Shown here piece after piece: positions 43,021-51,197 of a stretch of DNA of 64,000 bases. The DNA is taken from NCBI RefSeq assembly GCF_016820535.1, contig NZ_JADHDY010000009.1:110252-174251 (forward strand). The letters run 5' to 3'. The stretch's first letter is position 1. Each line of letters begins with the position of its first letter. This DNA comes from Sporosarcina beigongshangi (GTDB lineage Bacteria; Actinomycetota; Actinomycetes; Actinomycetales; Micrococcaceae). A model generated the notes under the pieces. The model saw nothing but the letters and a program-made list of their open reading frames with translations. It was not told the DNA's origin and searched no databases. A program made the position numbers and the translations under genes.

Positions 43021-44544
43021 ATGATCAGCAAAGAGGCAGTAAAACGCGGCTACAACCGGGGCAACTACACGGTGGGCGCACCCACCCAGCCCGCCTTCGC
43101 CCAGAATATTGGCCCGCTTGCCGGTGAGCCGTTCTTTGGCGTTGGCGCCGTCACAGTGCCCGCAGACGTCCTGGCCGAGCTGGCCGCCGTCGCGGATTCG
43201 GTGGTTGCCGATGCCGAACAGGTCACGGACGGCACCCGCGACTGGTGGGCCGCCACCATGATTGCCCAGACCAGCGGCCGGCCGGCGAACCCGGAAGCCG
43301 TCATCGTGGCTGTTTCCACAACCGAGCAGGTCCAAGCCGTCATGCGCATTTCGCACGCACATGACATCCCCGTCACCGTCTCGGCCGGCCGCAGCAACGT
43401 CACCGGCGCAGCACTGCCACTGGCGGGCGGCATCGTCCTTGACGTATGCGGGCTTGACAAGTTCATTGGTTTTGATGAGGAAAGCCAGATCATCGAGGTC
43501 GAGGCCGGCGTTTTTGGCGACGTCTTTGAAGAGAAGATCCAGGCCGACTACGGGATGACCATGGGCCACTGGCCCTCGTCCTACGCCATCAGCACGGTGG
43601 GAGGCTGGGTTGCCTGCCGCGGCGCAGGCCAGCTCTCCACCCGCTACGGAAAGATCGAGGACATGGTTTTTGGCATGGACGTGGTCCTTGCCAACGGCGA
43701 TCTGGTGACACTGGGCAACAGCTCACGTGCCGCCGTCGGGCCTGATCTGTTGCAGCTGTTCATCGGCTCGGAAGGGACCCTCGGCGTGGTGACCACCATC
43801 CGCTTCCAGCTGCACCGCCTGCCCGACCACGGCCGTGCCATCGCCTACGGCTTCGAGAGCTTCGCCGAGGGGCTGGAAGCCTGCCGCCAGATCATGCAGC
43901 AGGGGGCCACCCCGGCCGCGCTGCGCCTGTACGACAACCTGGAAAGCGGTGTGCAGTTCGGGCTGCCGGACACCAACGTCCTGCTCGTCGCCGACGAAGG
44001 GCCGGAGGAGCTGGTGACAGCAGGCCTGGCCATCAGTGAGAGGGTTTGTGCCGCCACCGGGGTGAAGCTCGACGACGAGGCGATCTTTGAGCGCTGGCTC
44101 GACACCCGTTACCTCACCGGCAAGAGCGCCGAGGGTTTCAAGCGCAGCCCCGGCCTGGTGGCGGACACCCTGGAGATGATTGGGCCGTGGAAGGGCCTGG
44201 CTGATGTGTACGACGACGTCGTTGCCGCTGTCAACGCGGTCCCCGGCACCCTGGCCGGATCTGCCCACCAGTCACATGCCTATGTCGACGGCGCCTGCCT
44301 CTACTTCTCCATGCGGGGCGACGTAGATGTGGACAAGCGGGCACAATGGTACCGGGCCGCCTGGGACGCGGCCAACGACGTCATCATCAAGCATGGCGCA
44401 ACGTTGAGCCACCACCATGGAGTCGGCCTGCTCCGCGGACCCTACATGGAACGGTCACTGGGCACCGGATTCGGCGTCCTGCAGACCGTCAAGGCCGCAC
44501 TTGACCCGAAAAACCTGCTGAACCCGGGCAAACTCGGCCTGTAG
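43021..44544 (+). CDS. FAD-linked oxidase, alkylglycerone-phosphate-synthase-like
   Basis: 507 residues. An FAD_binding_4 (VAO/PCMH) domain (PVTVSAGRSNVTGAALPLAG; YAISTVGGWVACRGAGQLST) is followed by a FAD-oxidase_C domain. The active-site loop contains LSHHHGVG, the triple-His loop typical of alkyl-dihydroxyacetonephosphate synthases. It starts 2 bases after the GlpD-like gene. In a catabolic operon it may work on a dihydroxyacetone-phosphate-like ether or oxidise a hydroxyacid; the reaction is inferred only by neighbourhood. Confidence 0.86.
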   Translation: MISKEAVKRGYNRGNYTVGAPTQPAFAQNIGPLAGEPFFGVGAVTVPADVLAELAAVADSVVADAEQVTDGTRDWWAATMIAQTSGRPANPEAVIVAVSTTEQVQAVMRISHAHDIPVTVSAGRSNVTGAALPLAGGIVLDVCGLDKFIGFDEESQIIEVEAGVFGDVFEEKIQADYGMTMGHWPSSYAISTVGGWVACRGAGQLSTRYGKIEDMVFGMDVVLANGDLVTLGNSSRAAVGPDLLQLFIGSEGTLGVVTTIRFQLHRLPDHGRAIAYGFESFAEGLEACRQIMQQGATPAALRLYDNLESGVQFGLPDTNVLLVADEGPEELVTAGLAISERVCAATGVKLDDEAIFERWLDTRYLTGKSAEGFKRSPGLVADTLEMIGPWKGLADVYDDVVAAVNAVPGTLAGSAHQSHAYVDGACLYFSMRGDVDVDKRAQWYRAAWDAANDVIIKHGATLSHHHGVGLLRGPYMERSLGTGFGVLQTVKAALDPKNLLNPGKLGL

Positions 44545-44588
44545 CACCGCACACCCTCGAACCGACGCAGAAAGCGAGAACCAACACC

Positions 44589-45173
44589 ATGAACGCACTT
44601 CCCGACGAACTGGCCGGGTCCCTGACCCGGAACCCGGTGATTGCAGCCGTCTTTGGTGTTGATGCGGTGGCCAGTTTTCTGGCCGCGCAGTGCCGCCTGT
44701 GCATCCTGGCCAGTGTTGCACTCCACGAACTCGAGGGACTCATCAAGGCATTGTCCGGAGCAGGCAAGTTCACCTTCGTGAACATTGATGCCTGCTCCGG
44801 ACTCGGCCAGGACCGGGGAGCCGTCGAATATCTCAGGAAGATTGGCGTGCAGGGCGTGGTCAGCACCCGAACCGCCGTCATCCAACGGGCCAACCACATG
44901 GGCATGGCCACGATTCACAAAGTATTCGTCACGGACCGCTCCAACCTCCCGCGCAGCACACAGGCCGTGGAGCAGAGCAAACCGGACTTGGTGCAAATCA
45001 TGCCATGGCCAGTGGTCTCACACTTGGAGCCCGGCGAAATCCGGGCACTCTCACCGTACATTGCCTCCGGATTCATCAGGACCGGCGCTGACGTCGCGAT
45101 GGCGCTGCGTGAGGGTGCCGCCGGCGTTTCTTCCAGCAGCCCCGAATTGTGGGACCTGGCTGGCCGCCACTAA
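44589..45173 (+). CDS. glpP: GlpP-family glycerol-3-phosphate-responsive antiterminator
   Basis: 194 residues with a small TIM-barrel fold: NPVIAAVFG at the start, FVNIDACSGLGQD, GVQGVVSTRTAVIQRAN, SKPDLVQIMPWPV and FIRTGADVAMALREGA. In Bacillus, GlpP with glycerol 3-phosphate binds the glp leader RNA, prevents termination and stabilises the mRNA. Here it is the fifth gene of an operon that has a T-tracted hairpin in its leader. The ligand is presumably the phosphate made by the FGGY kinase. Confidence 0.9.
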   Translation: MNALPDELAGSLTRNPVIAAVFGVDAVASFLAAQCRLCILASVALHELEGLIKALSGAGKFTFVNIDACSGLGQDRGAVEYLRKIGVQGVVSTRTAVIQRANHMGMATIHKVFVTDRSNLPRSTQAVEQSKPDLVQIMPWPVVSHLEPGEIRALSPYIASGFIRTGADVAMALREGAAGVSSSSPELWDLAGRH

Positions 45174-45214
45174 AGACAAAATCAGCATCTCAGCACGCAA
45201 AGGATCCATACATC

Positions 45215-45520
45215 ATGTCATCGAGCCACTTTCAAGTCATCGCCCACTATTTTCCCCAGTCCGGAGAAGTGGAAAACGTGCTTGAACTTCTTGCCCAATT
45301 GGCCTCAGCCAGCCGCACGGAGGAGGCAAACATCTCCTATGAGTTCTTCCGTGGTGCAGAAAATCCAGGCCACATTGTGATCTTGGAGAGTTACACGGAT
45401 GCCGCAGGATTTGCCGCACACAGGGAATACGACCATTTCAAGACCATTGGGATGGGCCAGATCATTCCCAAATTGGCATCGCGCCGCATTGAAAGTTTTG
45501 AAGGATCAGCGGATGCCTGA
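45215..45520 (+). CDS. Antibiotic-biosynthesis-monooxygenase (ABM/YgiN) family protein
   Basis: 101 residues with a dimeric ferredoxin-like beta-barrel: FQVIAHYFPQSGEVENVLEL, SYEFFRGAENPGHIVILESY and HFKTIG. ABM proteins include quinol monooxygenases and small isomerase-like enzymes. AAAGGATC upstream and its place 42 bases after glpP tie it to the operon. A role in the polyol pathway is unclear; it may scavenge reactive carbonyl or quinone species from the two flavoenzymes. Confidence 0.82.
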   Translation: MSSSHFQVIAHYFPQSGEVENVLELLAQLASASRTEEANISYEFFRGAENPGHIVILESYTDAAGFAAHREYDHFKTIGMGQIIPKLASRRIESFEGSADA

Positions 45521-46655
45521 AGCGACACTGATGACCAGTGCCATCCTGCGCACGTCCACAGCGGCCAGGCCGTACCGGGACAGCACCCCGCTCACGCTTG
45601 AACGGCTGCCGGTACCTGTCCCGCGTGCGGGGGAGGTGCTGGTCAAGATCGAACGGGCAAGCCTTTGCCACTCGGATCTTTCGGTCATCAACGGTTCCCG
45701 GATCCGCCCGCTCCCCATGGCCCTGGGGCACGAAGCCAGCGGAACCGTGGCCGCCGTCGGGCCTTCAGTGGACGGCGTAAAAAGCGGCGACCGCGTGGTC
45801 CTGGTCTTTGTCCCCATGTGCGGACAGTGCCGCGCCTGCACCAGTGGCCGCCCGGCACTGTGCCACCGCGGTGCCGAGGCCAATGGCAGCGGCGACCTTC
45901 TCCATGGCGGGGCCGTCCTGCGGACCTCGTCGGGGGAGCGGGTCAACCACCACCTGGGCGTCTCCGCGTTTTCCGAATACGCCGTGGTGGCGCGGGAATC
46001 CGTAGTGGTGGTCGATGACGAGGTCCCCCTGGATGTTGCTGCCATGTTTGGTTGTGCCGCCCTCACCGGAATCGGCGCCGTCGTCCACTCCGCCAACGTC
46101 ACCGAGGGCCAGTCCGTCATTGTTTTTGGACTGGGAGCGGTGGGCCTTGCGGCGGTGATGGGGGCGGCCCAGATTGCCGGAACCACCGTCATCGCCATCG
46201 ATCCGCTGCCCGAAAAACAGGCACTGGCACTGCACTGCGGGGCGCACTTTGCCGGGTCCCCGTCAGAGGCTGCCGACCTGGTGGCAGCCCACGCAGGCGA
46301 CGGCGTGGATGTCGCGATCGAGGCCGTGGGAAGTGCCAAGGTCATGGAATCCTGCCTGGAACTGCTGACCCGCGGCGGTGCGTTGGTTTCCGTGGGGCTG
46401 CCGCATCCGGACCAGCTGCTTTCCGTGCAGGCCCTGCAGTTTGCCGGAACGGGCAAGCGACTGGTCGGCTCCTACATGGGCGACGCCGACCCCGCCCGCG
46501 ACATCCCCGCGTACATCAAGCTGTGGCGGGAAGGGCGGCTGCCCATCGAACTGCTGCACACGGACACCCGTCCGATCGCGGAGATCAACGAGAGCCTGGA
46601 TGCGCTCTCCGACGGCCGGGTGGTGCGCCGGCTGTTCACCTTCGACGCCGTGTAG
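45513..46655 (+). CDS. Zinc-dependent alcohol dehydrogenase (class III-like MDR)
   Basis: 380 residues with catalytic zinc ligands in SLCHSDLS and GHEASG. The structural-zinc cysteines are in CGQCRACTSGRPALC, and the NAD motif is GLGAVGLAAV. A long loop (ADLLHGGAVLRTSSG-like) after the zinc site is typical of the glutathione/mycothiol-dependent ADH group. The ATG at 45513 has AAGGA 7 bases upstream and overlaps the ABM gene by 8 bases. It is the last gene of the operon and likely oxidises an aldehyde or alcohol intermediate. Confidence 0.88.
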   Translation: MPEATLMTSAILRTSTAARPYRDSTPLTLERLPVPVPRAGEVLVKIERASLCHSDLSVINGSRIRPLPMALGHEASGTVAAVGPSVDGVKSGDRVVLVFVPMCGQCRACTSGRPALCHRGAEANGSGDLLHGGAVLRTSSGERVNHHLGVSAFSEYAVVARESVVVVDDEVPLDVAAMFGCAALTGIGAVVHSANVTEGQSVIVFGLGAVGLAAVMGAAQIAGTTVIAIDPLPEKQALALHCGAHFAGSPSEAADLVAAHAGDGVDVAIEAVGSAKVMESCLELLTRGGALVSVGLPHPDQLLSVQALQFAGTGKRLVGSYMGDADPARDIPAYIKLWREGRLPIELLHTDTRPIAEINESLDALSDGRVVRRLFTFDAV

Positions 46656-46712
46656 CGGACGCGCCGGGGTTTGCCGTTCTCGGGTGGAAGCGCCGCAGCA
46701 CCAACCGGGCAC

Positions 46713-46785
46713 TTTTCCTGAACGCTCCCGCACTGAAGTGTGAGAGCGTTCAGGAAAATCACGCCATTGCTGCGAGAGCGTTCAG
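46713..46785. terminator. 15-bp inverted repeat between convergent genes, with extra half-site
   Basis: TTTTCCTGAACGCTC (46713-46727) and GAGCGTTCAGGAAAA (46744-46758) pair perfectly with A/T ends on both sides. This makes a bidirectional terminator between the converging ADH and DyP genes. A further direct copy, GAGCGTTCAG, lies at 46776-46785, so this may be part of a dispersed repeat. Confidence 0.8.
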
Positions 46786-46811
46786 TGGCCAGGGACGAGG
46801 GGTCCGGGCCA

Positions 46812-46865
46812 GGGGCGAGTGGCCAGGGCCAGGAGCGAGGGGCGAGTGGCCAGGGCCAGGAGGCC
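46812..46865. repeat. 27-bp tandem duplication
   Basis: GGGGCGAGTGGCCAGGGCCA followed by GGAG occurs at 46812 and again at 46839, a 27-bp period. It lies just downstream of the DyP stop codon. Confidence 0.75.
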
Positions 46866-46869
46866 CGGG

Positions 46870-48171
46870 TCAGGCGAACAGGTGCTCGCCGATGAAGCCC
46901 CCCTCTTCACAGCCGGGCGGGATGGCAAAAACCGCCGAGCCGATCGGCACCGTCCACTGGTTCAACATGTCCAGCTCGTCCAGGCGCTGCTGGATCGGAG
47001 TGAACTGCCGTGCCACATCCGACTGGTACGAGGCGAAGATCAGCCCCGATCCGGAGATCTGTCCCGCAGCCGGCGCGCCGTCGTAGTTGTACGCCCGGCG
47101 GAAAATGCGCTGGGAGGGGTCCTCCGGCCTGGCCCGCCGCATGTGCGAAAAGTCCTCGATGGCGGGGAACCCCACGGTGTTCAGCACTTGAAAGTCGGGC
47201 TCGTCGAACTCGTCCGTGCCGGTCAGCGGCGCGCCGTTGTCCATGCGGCGGCCCACGGAGGCGTCGCGGCCGGAGCGGTCCAGCTCGTCCCAGGTGTCCA
47301 GGTTCATCTCGATTCGCCTGATGACCAGCGACGTCCCGTTCTCCACCCACGCCGGATGGCTGCCGGCACCCCACACCACCTCCTCATGCCCCTCGCTGGA
47401 GGGAACGGGATTGGACGTGCCGTCCACCTGGCCGAACAGGTTCCGCATCGTGGTGCCCGGCCGCTCGGTCCCGTAGGCGCGGCGGAAACCTTGCTGCACC
47501 CATTTCACCGTGGCGAAACTGCGCGCGTCCTTCAGCAGCATCCGCTGGGCGTGCGCCACCGTGAGCGGGTCATCGGAGCAGATCTGCAGCAGCAGGTCCC
47601 CGCCGCTGAACTCCGGGCGCAGCCGGTCGATGCCAAATGCCGGCAGCGGCATCAACCACGGCGGCCGCTGCGCCGGATCCACCAGATCCACGAGCCCCGG
47701 CCCGAACCCGAACGTCACGGTCAGGCGGGCCGGGCTCGCGGCGAGCTCCGCTTCGGTGTCCGCCAGCGCGCCGAGGCCCTGGGTGAGCCGGGCGGCGTCG
47801 TCGGTCAGCAGCCGCAGCAGCGCCCCGACCCTCTCTCGCGGCAGCTCCGGGCGCAGTTCGAGTGCCACAAAGTTCCCGTGCGCCTGTGCGTCGGTGTCGA
47901 TGCCGGCCTGCCGGGCCCCGAAGAAGGGGACGGTTCCGGTGCCGTGCGGTTCGCCCGCCTGCCCCGCTGCCATGTCCGACGGCGGGGCCCCGCCGTCGCT
48001 GGCCCTGCCCGGCAGCAGTGTTGCCGCACCTGCCAGGGCCCCCAGCCCGGCCGCCCCGCCGCCAAGGATCAGGTGGCGCCGGGCAAGGCCCCGCCTGCGC
48101 GGCTTGGCCGGGTCCGACGTGCCGGGCTGCGGCGGATTGTCATGATCTTCCTGCGGGGCTTCGCGCGTCAC
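46870..48171 (-). CDS. Tat-exported DyP-type haem peroxidase
   Basis: 433 residues. A twin-arginine signal (RRGLARRHLILGGG, about 25-40) is followed by two ferredoxin-like DyP halves. The signature is FGQVDGTSNP (distal Asp of GxxDG); the proximal haem His is in EDFSHMRRARPED, with the conserved Arg in SQRIFRRAYNYDG. It matches EfeB/DtpA-like A-type DyPs that load haem and are exported folded. Its ATG overlaps the PCuAC stop by 4 bases. With the copper chaperone and CopC it resembles the Streptomyces DtpA-ECuC copper-trafficking locus. Confidence 0.92.
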   Translation of the reverse strand: MTREAPQEDHDNPPQPGTSDPAKPRRRGLARRHLILGGGAAGLGALAGAATLLPGRASDGGAPPSDMAAGQAGEPHGTGTVPFFGARQAGIDTDAQAHGNFVALELRPELPRERVGALLRLLTDDAARLTQGLGALADTEAELAASPARLTVTFGFGPGLVDLVDPAQRPPWLMPLPAFGIDRLRPEFSGGDLLLQICSDDPLTVAHAQRMLLKDARSFATVKWVQQGFRRAYGTERPGTTMRNLFGQVDGTSNPVPSSEGHEEVVWGAGSHPAWVENGTSLVIRRIEMNLDTWDELDRSGRDASVGRRMDNGAPLTGTDEFDEPDFQVLNTVGFPAIEDFSHMRRARPEDPSQRIFRRAYNYDGAPAAGQISGSGLIFASYQSDVARQFTPIQQRLDELDMLNQWTVPIGSAVFAIPPGCEEGGFIGEHLFA

Positions 48172-48752
48172 TTGTGCTCCGCGGGAGCGTCGGATTCCGT
48201 TCCATGGTCCATGCTGCCGTGGTCCATGTCTGCGCCGTCGATGTCGGCGTAGCTTTCGTTGGCGCCTGAGAAGTCCTTGGCCTGGGCGGTGAATGACAGG
48301 GTCCGGCCGTTGTCCATTTCCAGTTCCAGTGCGATTTCCTCGCCGGCGACGACCGGCTTGGTGAGGCCCATCAGCATGATGTGCCCGGCGCCGGGTTCGA
48401 GGACGAGTTCGCCATGGGCAGGCACCGTGAAGCCGCCCTGCTTGGCCTGCATCTTCATCGAGCCGTCAGTGCCCATGACGGTTTCATGCAGTTCCGCGGT
48501 TTTTGACACGGGGGAGCTGGCCCCTGTCACGGTGATGTCCTGGCTTGTGGGGTTCTTGATGGTGCCGAAGGCGCCGGTCATGCCGGAGTCGACGGCCTTG
48601 ACCCAGGTTTCATTGGCAACGAGCGCGGTGGCCGCGTCCGAACTGGAAGCCTGGTCTGCTGCGCGGCCCTCGTCGTAGGCGCCGCAGCCGGCCAGTGCCA
48701 GTGCGGTTGCGGCTGCGAGGGAAATGAAAGTGGTGCGGATCTTGCGGTTCAT
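48168..48752 (-). CDS. PCuAC copper-chaperone lipoprotein
   Basis: 194 residues. A lipoprotein signal ends in LAGC (Cys23). The PCuAC core carries the copper ligands: His in ELHETVMG, Met residues in SMKM, then GAGHIMLMGL (the H...M...HxM pattern). A His/Met/Asp-rich C-terminal tail (DMDHGSMDHG) probably adds copper sites. It delivers Cu(I) outside the membrane. AGGAG 7 bases upstream fixes the ATG at 48752. It is coupled to the DyP gene by a 4-base overlap. Confidence 0.92.
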   Translation of the reverse strand: MNRKIRTTFISLAAATALALAGCGAYDEGRAADQASSSDAATALVANETWVKAVDSGMTGAFGTIKNPTSQDITVTGASSPVSKTAELHETVMGTDGSMKMQAKQGGFTVPAHGELVLEPGAGHIMLMGLTKPVVAGEEIALELEMDNGRTLSFTAQAKDFSGANESYADIDGADMDHGSMDHGTESDAPAEHK

Positions 48753-48939
48753 GGGAATGCTCCTGAAAAAATATGGTCCGGAGCCGCCCGTGCAGCGAGG
48801 CATGGGAGGTCCGGGAAGGATGGTGTTGTGGCCCGGGGCGTGGCGGCGCGGGGCACCAGACCTTGCGCCGACGGGTGCCGGTGCCGGGCAGGTGCGAGCA
48901 GTGCTTCAAGTTATTGCCGGTGCGCTTCCGGGGTGTTGC

Positions 48940-49632
48940 CTAGGTGCTGGTGTCGGCTGCGGTTTCGCGCTTTTCCCTGGCGTTGCGGCGGCGGTTCTGG
49001 ATCAGCACGAACGCGATGTACGCGCCCACGCCGCCGAACGCGCCGATTGCGGCCATGACTGCCCCCAAGGGCCCGACCTTGCCAGACAGGTTGGTTTCCG
49101 CGAGTCCGCCGGCATGGCCGGTGGACGGTGCTGTCCTTGCGGCAGCCGGTCCGGTGGCTGCCACAGTCCCCTGGGGGGAGCTGGCTGCAGCATGGTCCGT
49201 GGCACTGCCGGTCGCCGCTTCGGCGTCGCCCACCAGGAAGGTGTAGGAGCCGTTGATCGGGTGGCCGTCGCTGGAGACCACCCGCCAGCGGACGCTGTAT
49301 TCGCCGTCGGGCATGGCTGCCTTGAGCCGCTGGGTCAGGACCTCGCCGCCCAGGGAGGGTTCGCCGCCGGCCCAGTCCTTTTCCTGGGAATCCAGAACCA
49401 GGACATCTGTGCCAAGGGACATGAGGGACCCGCTGAAGGTCAGAACAAGGTTCTCCGGCGCGGCCGCCAGGCGCTCACCGGCGCCGGGAGATGCGGAGGT
49501 GATTTGGTCGTGTGCGGCGGCGCCGGGCGCTGTTGACACGGCCAGGGCCAGCAACAGCAGGACGGTGGCGAGTGCCGCGCCGAGCGTGCCGGAATGCTGC
49601 CGGCCCGGTTGGTTAAAAGGGTGTGAAGGCAT
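48940..49632 (-). CDS. copC: CopC-domain copper-resistance protein with C-terminal anchor
   Basis: 230 residues. The signal peptide ends at GAAAH, so the mature protein starts with His as a copper ligand. The CopC beta-barrel (about 40-140) has ITSASPGAGERL, DGEYSVRWRVVSSDGHPINGSYTF and the DGH copper ligands. An Ala/Thr/Gly linker and one C-terminal transmembrane helix (PLGAVMAAIGAFGGVGAYIAF) follow, then a basic tail. It binds copper at the outer face of the membrane. It lies 187 bases upstream of the PCuAC gene in the same direction. Confidence 0.92.
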   Translation of the reverse strand: MPSHPFNQPGRQHSGTLGAALATVLLLLALAVSTAPGAAAHDQITSASPGAGERLAAAPENLVLTFSGSLMSLGTDVLVLDSQEKDWAGGEPSLGGEVLTQRLKAAMPDGEYSVRWRVVSSDGHPINGSYTFLVGDAEAATGSATDHAAASSPQGTVAATGPAAARTAPSTGHAGGLAETNLSGKVGPLGAVMAAIGAFGGVGAYIAFVLIQNRRRNAREKRETAADTST

Positions 49633-49722
49633 GGTTGCTTCCCGCCCCGCCGACGTGTGGGCAGGGCTGGTTGAAATGAATGCGTTCGCCGGGACCGGGG
49701 GTGGTGCGCCGGCGGTGCGAAT

Positions 49723-50376
49723 TTAGATCAGGGCGGGAAGATGCGGCGGTCCGCGGTGGCGCATGGTCAGCAGCGGGGCGCCAAGGTTGGGCAGGGGCAG
49801 GACGGGCAGCAACGGCGGCAGCGCCTTCGCCCTGAGTGGGAAGTTGGCTGTGATGGCCGGCGGATGCAGCCGCACCAGGCGCATGCGCAGGGCCCGGAGC
49901 AGGCGAACGGCGGTGACCTCGCCGTGGCGCAGGACGGCAACGGTGGCCACTGCGGCGAGGGCGTGGCCAAGCCACATGGCGGCGGAATCGTGGTTCATGG
50001 ACATGGCGGCGGCGCTGGTGGATCCGGAGGCAGCACCGCCCGCAGCGGTGAGTGCGGCCGCGGTGGCCGGGCCCATGTCGTGCGCTGCGTGAGGTCCCTG
50101 GAGCAGTGCCACAGACACGTTTGCCATGGCGGCGTTGGCGCTGAACAGCCAGTGGAACACGGCCTGGCTCAGCGCGACTCCGGCCGCCATGCGCCACAGG
50201 GAGAGGACGCGCCCGGCAAACAAGGTGCAGACCAGGCCGGACAGGGCCAGTGCGAGTATCAGGATAGCGGGAGCCGGTGCGCCTCCGCCGGCGAGCATGT
50301 GGCTGAGCATCGACGCGAAGGTTGCGGCTGCTGCGCCGGTCCAGCCGCGGGCAAGGCGAACTCCGCCTGATGCCAT
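49723..50376 (-). CDS. Polytopic membrane protein of the copper locus, unknown function
   Basis: 217 residues with about five hydrophobic segments. A His/Met-containing stretch (LLQGPHAAHDMG; SMNHDSAAMWLGHALA) is set between helices, plausible metal ligands. The C-terminus is Leu/Pro-rich. AAGGGGG 5 bases before the ATG at 50376 fixes the start. I do not recognise the family; in this position CopD-like or cupric-permease-like genes are often found, but CopD motifs are not clear. It precedes copC by about 90 bases. Confidence 0.7.
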   Translation of the reverse strand: MASGGVRLARGWTGAAAATFASMLSHMLAGGGAPAPAILILALALSGLVCTLFAGRVLSLWRMAAGVALSQAVFHWLFSANAAMANVSVALLQGPHAAHDMGPATAAALTAAGGAASGSTSAAAMSMNHDSAAMWLGHALAAVATVAVLRHGEVTAVRLLRALRMRLVRLHPPAITANFPLRAKALPPLLPVLPLPNLGAPLLTMRHRGPPHLPALI

Positions 50377-50564
50377 GGCTGCCCCCTTGGTGGATCCCAA
50401 CGCCGGTTGTGCCCGGCACTGTCGATTGTTCCATCATTTCTACGGAGTGTCGAAATCAGGGGTGCCGGCGGCTTCCGCGGCAGCGGGTGCGGCGAAAGGA
50501 GAGGGTGTGAAATCGGTTCCCGCCCCTACTGGACAAATTTATTTGTCGGTGGGATGCTTGAAAC

Positions 50565-51197
50565 ATGTTGGCCGTTGCAGTGATCGAAAACGCCGAGGCG
50601 GCGGAGGCCGCGCTGGACCCCATCCGGGCGCGGCTGCTGGCGGAACTGCGAGATCCTGCCTCGGCCGCCACCGTTGCCGCCCGGATGGGGCTCCCGCGCC
50701 AAAAGGTCAACTACCACCTGCGGATGCTCGAGGGGTTCGGCCTGGTGGTGTTGGTCGAGGAGCGCCGGCGCGGCAACATCACCGAGAGGGTCATGGGCGC
50801 CGCGGCGCGGTCCTATGTCATCTCCCCGGCGGCGCTGCCCGGGGTTGCGCCCGATCCGGCGCTGGAACCAAACCGGCTTTCCGCCCGCTGGATGCTGGCG
50901 GTCGCGGCCCGGCTCGTCAAGGACGTGGGCACGCTCATCACGGGTGCCGACCGGGCCAGGCAGCGCCTGGCCACCTTCGCCCTGGACGGCGAGGTGAGCT
51001 TCGCCAGCGCCGCGGACCGCGCCGCCTTTGTTGCCGAACTGGCCGCAGAAACGGCGAAGCTCGTCGAAAAATACCACAGCGGAACCGCAGCCGGCGCACG
51101 CAAGCACAGGCTCGTCGTCGCGCTTCACCCCAGCGTGAAGGCGGCCCCGCAAATCACCCAAACCGCCGGAAACCCCGGCCAAACCGAGGAGCCATGA
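50565..51197 (+). CDS. ArsR-like winged-helix regulator
   Basis: 210 residues. The winged helix spans about residues 15-85 (ALDPIRARLLAELRDPASAA, TVAARMGLPRQKVNYHLRML, VVLVEERRRGN). The C-terminal helical domain of about 120 residues lacks obvious metal-binding cysteines. It is coupled to the SRPBCC gene by an ATGA overlap, a common pair in Actinobacteria. It probably controls that gene and itself. Confidence 0.85.
   Translation: MLAVAVIENAEAAEAALDPIRARLLAELRDPASAATVAARMGLPRQKVNYHLRMLEGFGLVVLVEERRRGNITERVMGAAARSYVISPAALPGVAPDPALEPNRLSARWMLAVAARLVKDVGTLITGADRARQRLATFALDGEVSFASAADRAAFVAELAAETAKLVEKYHSGTAAGARKHRLVVALHPSVKAAPQITQTAGNPGQTEEP

Noticed and set aside
46870..48171. EfeB of an EfeUOB iron importer
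   Set aside because: No EfeU permease or EfeO is adjacent; the neighbours are copper chaperones.
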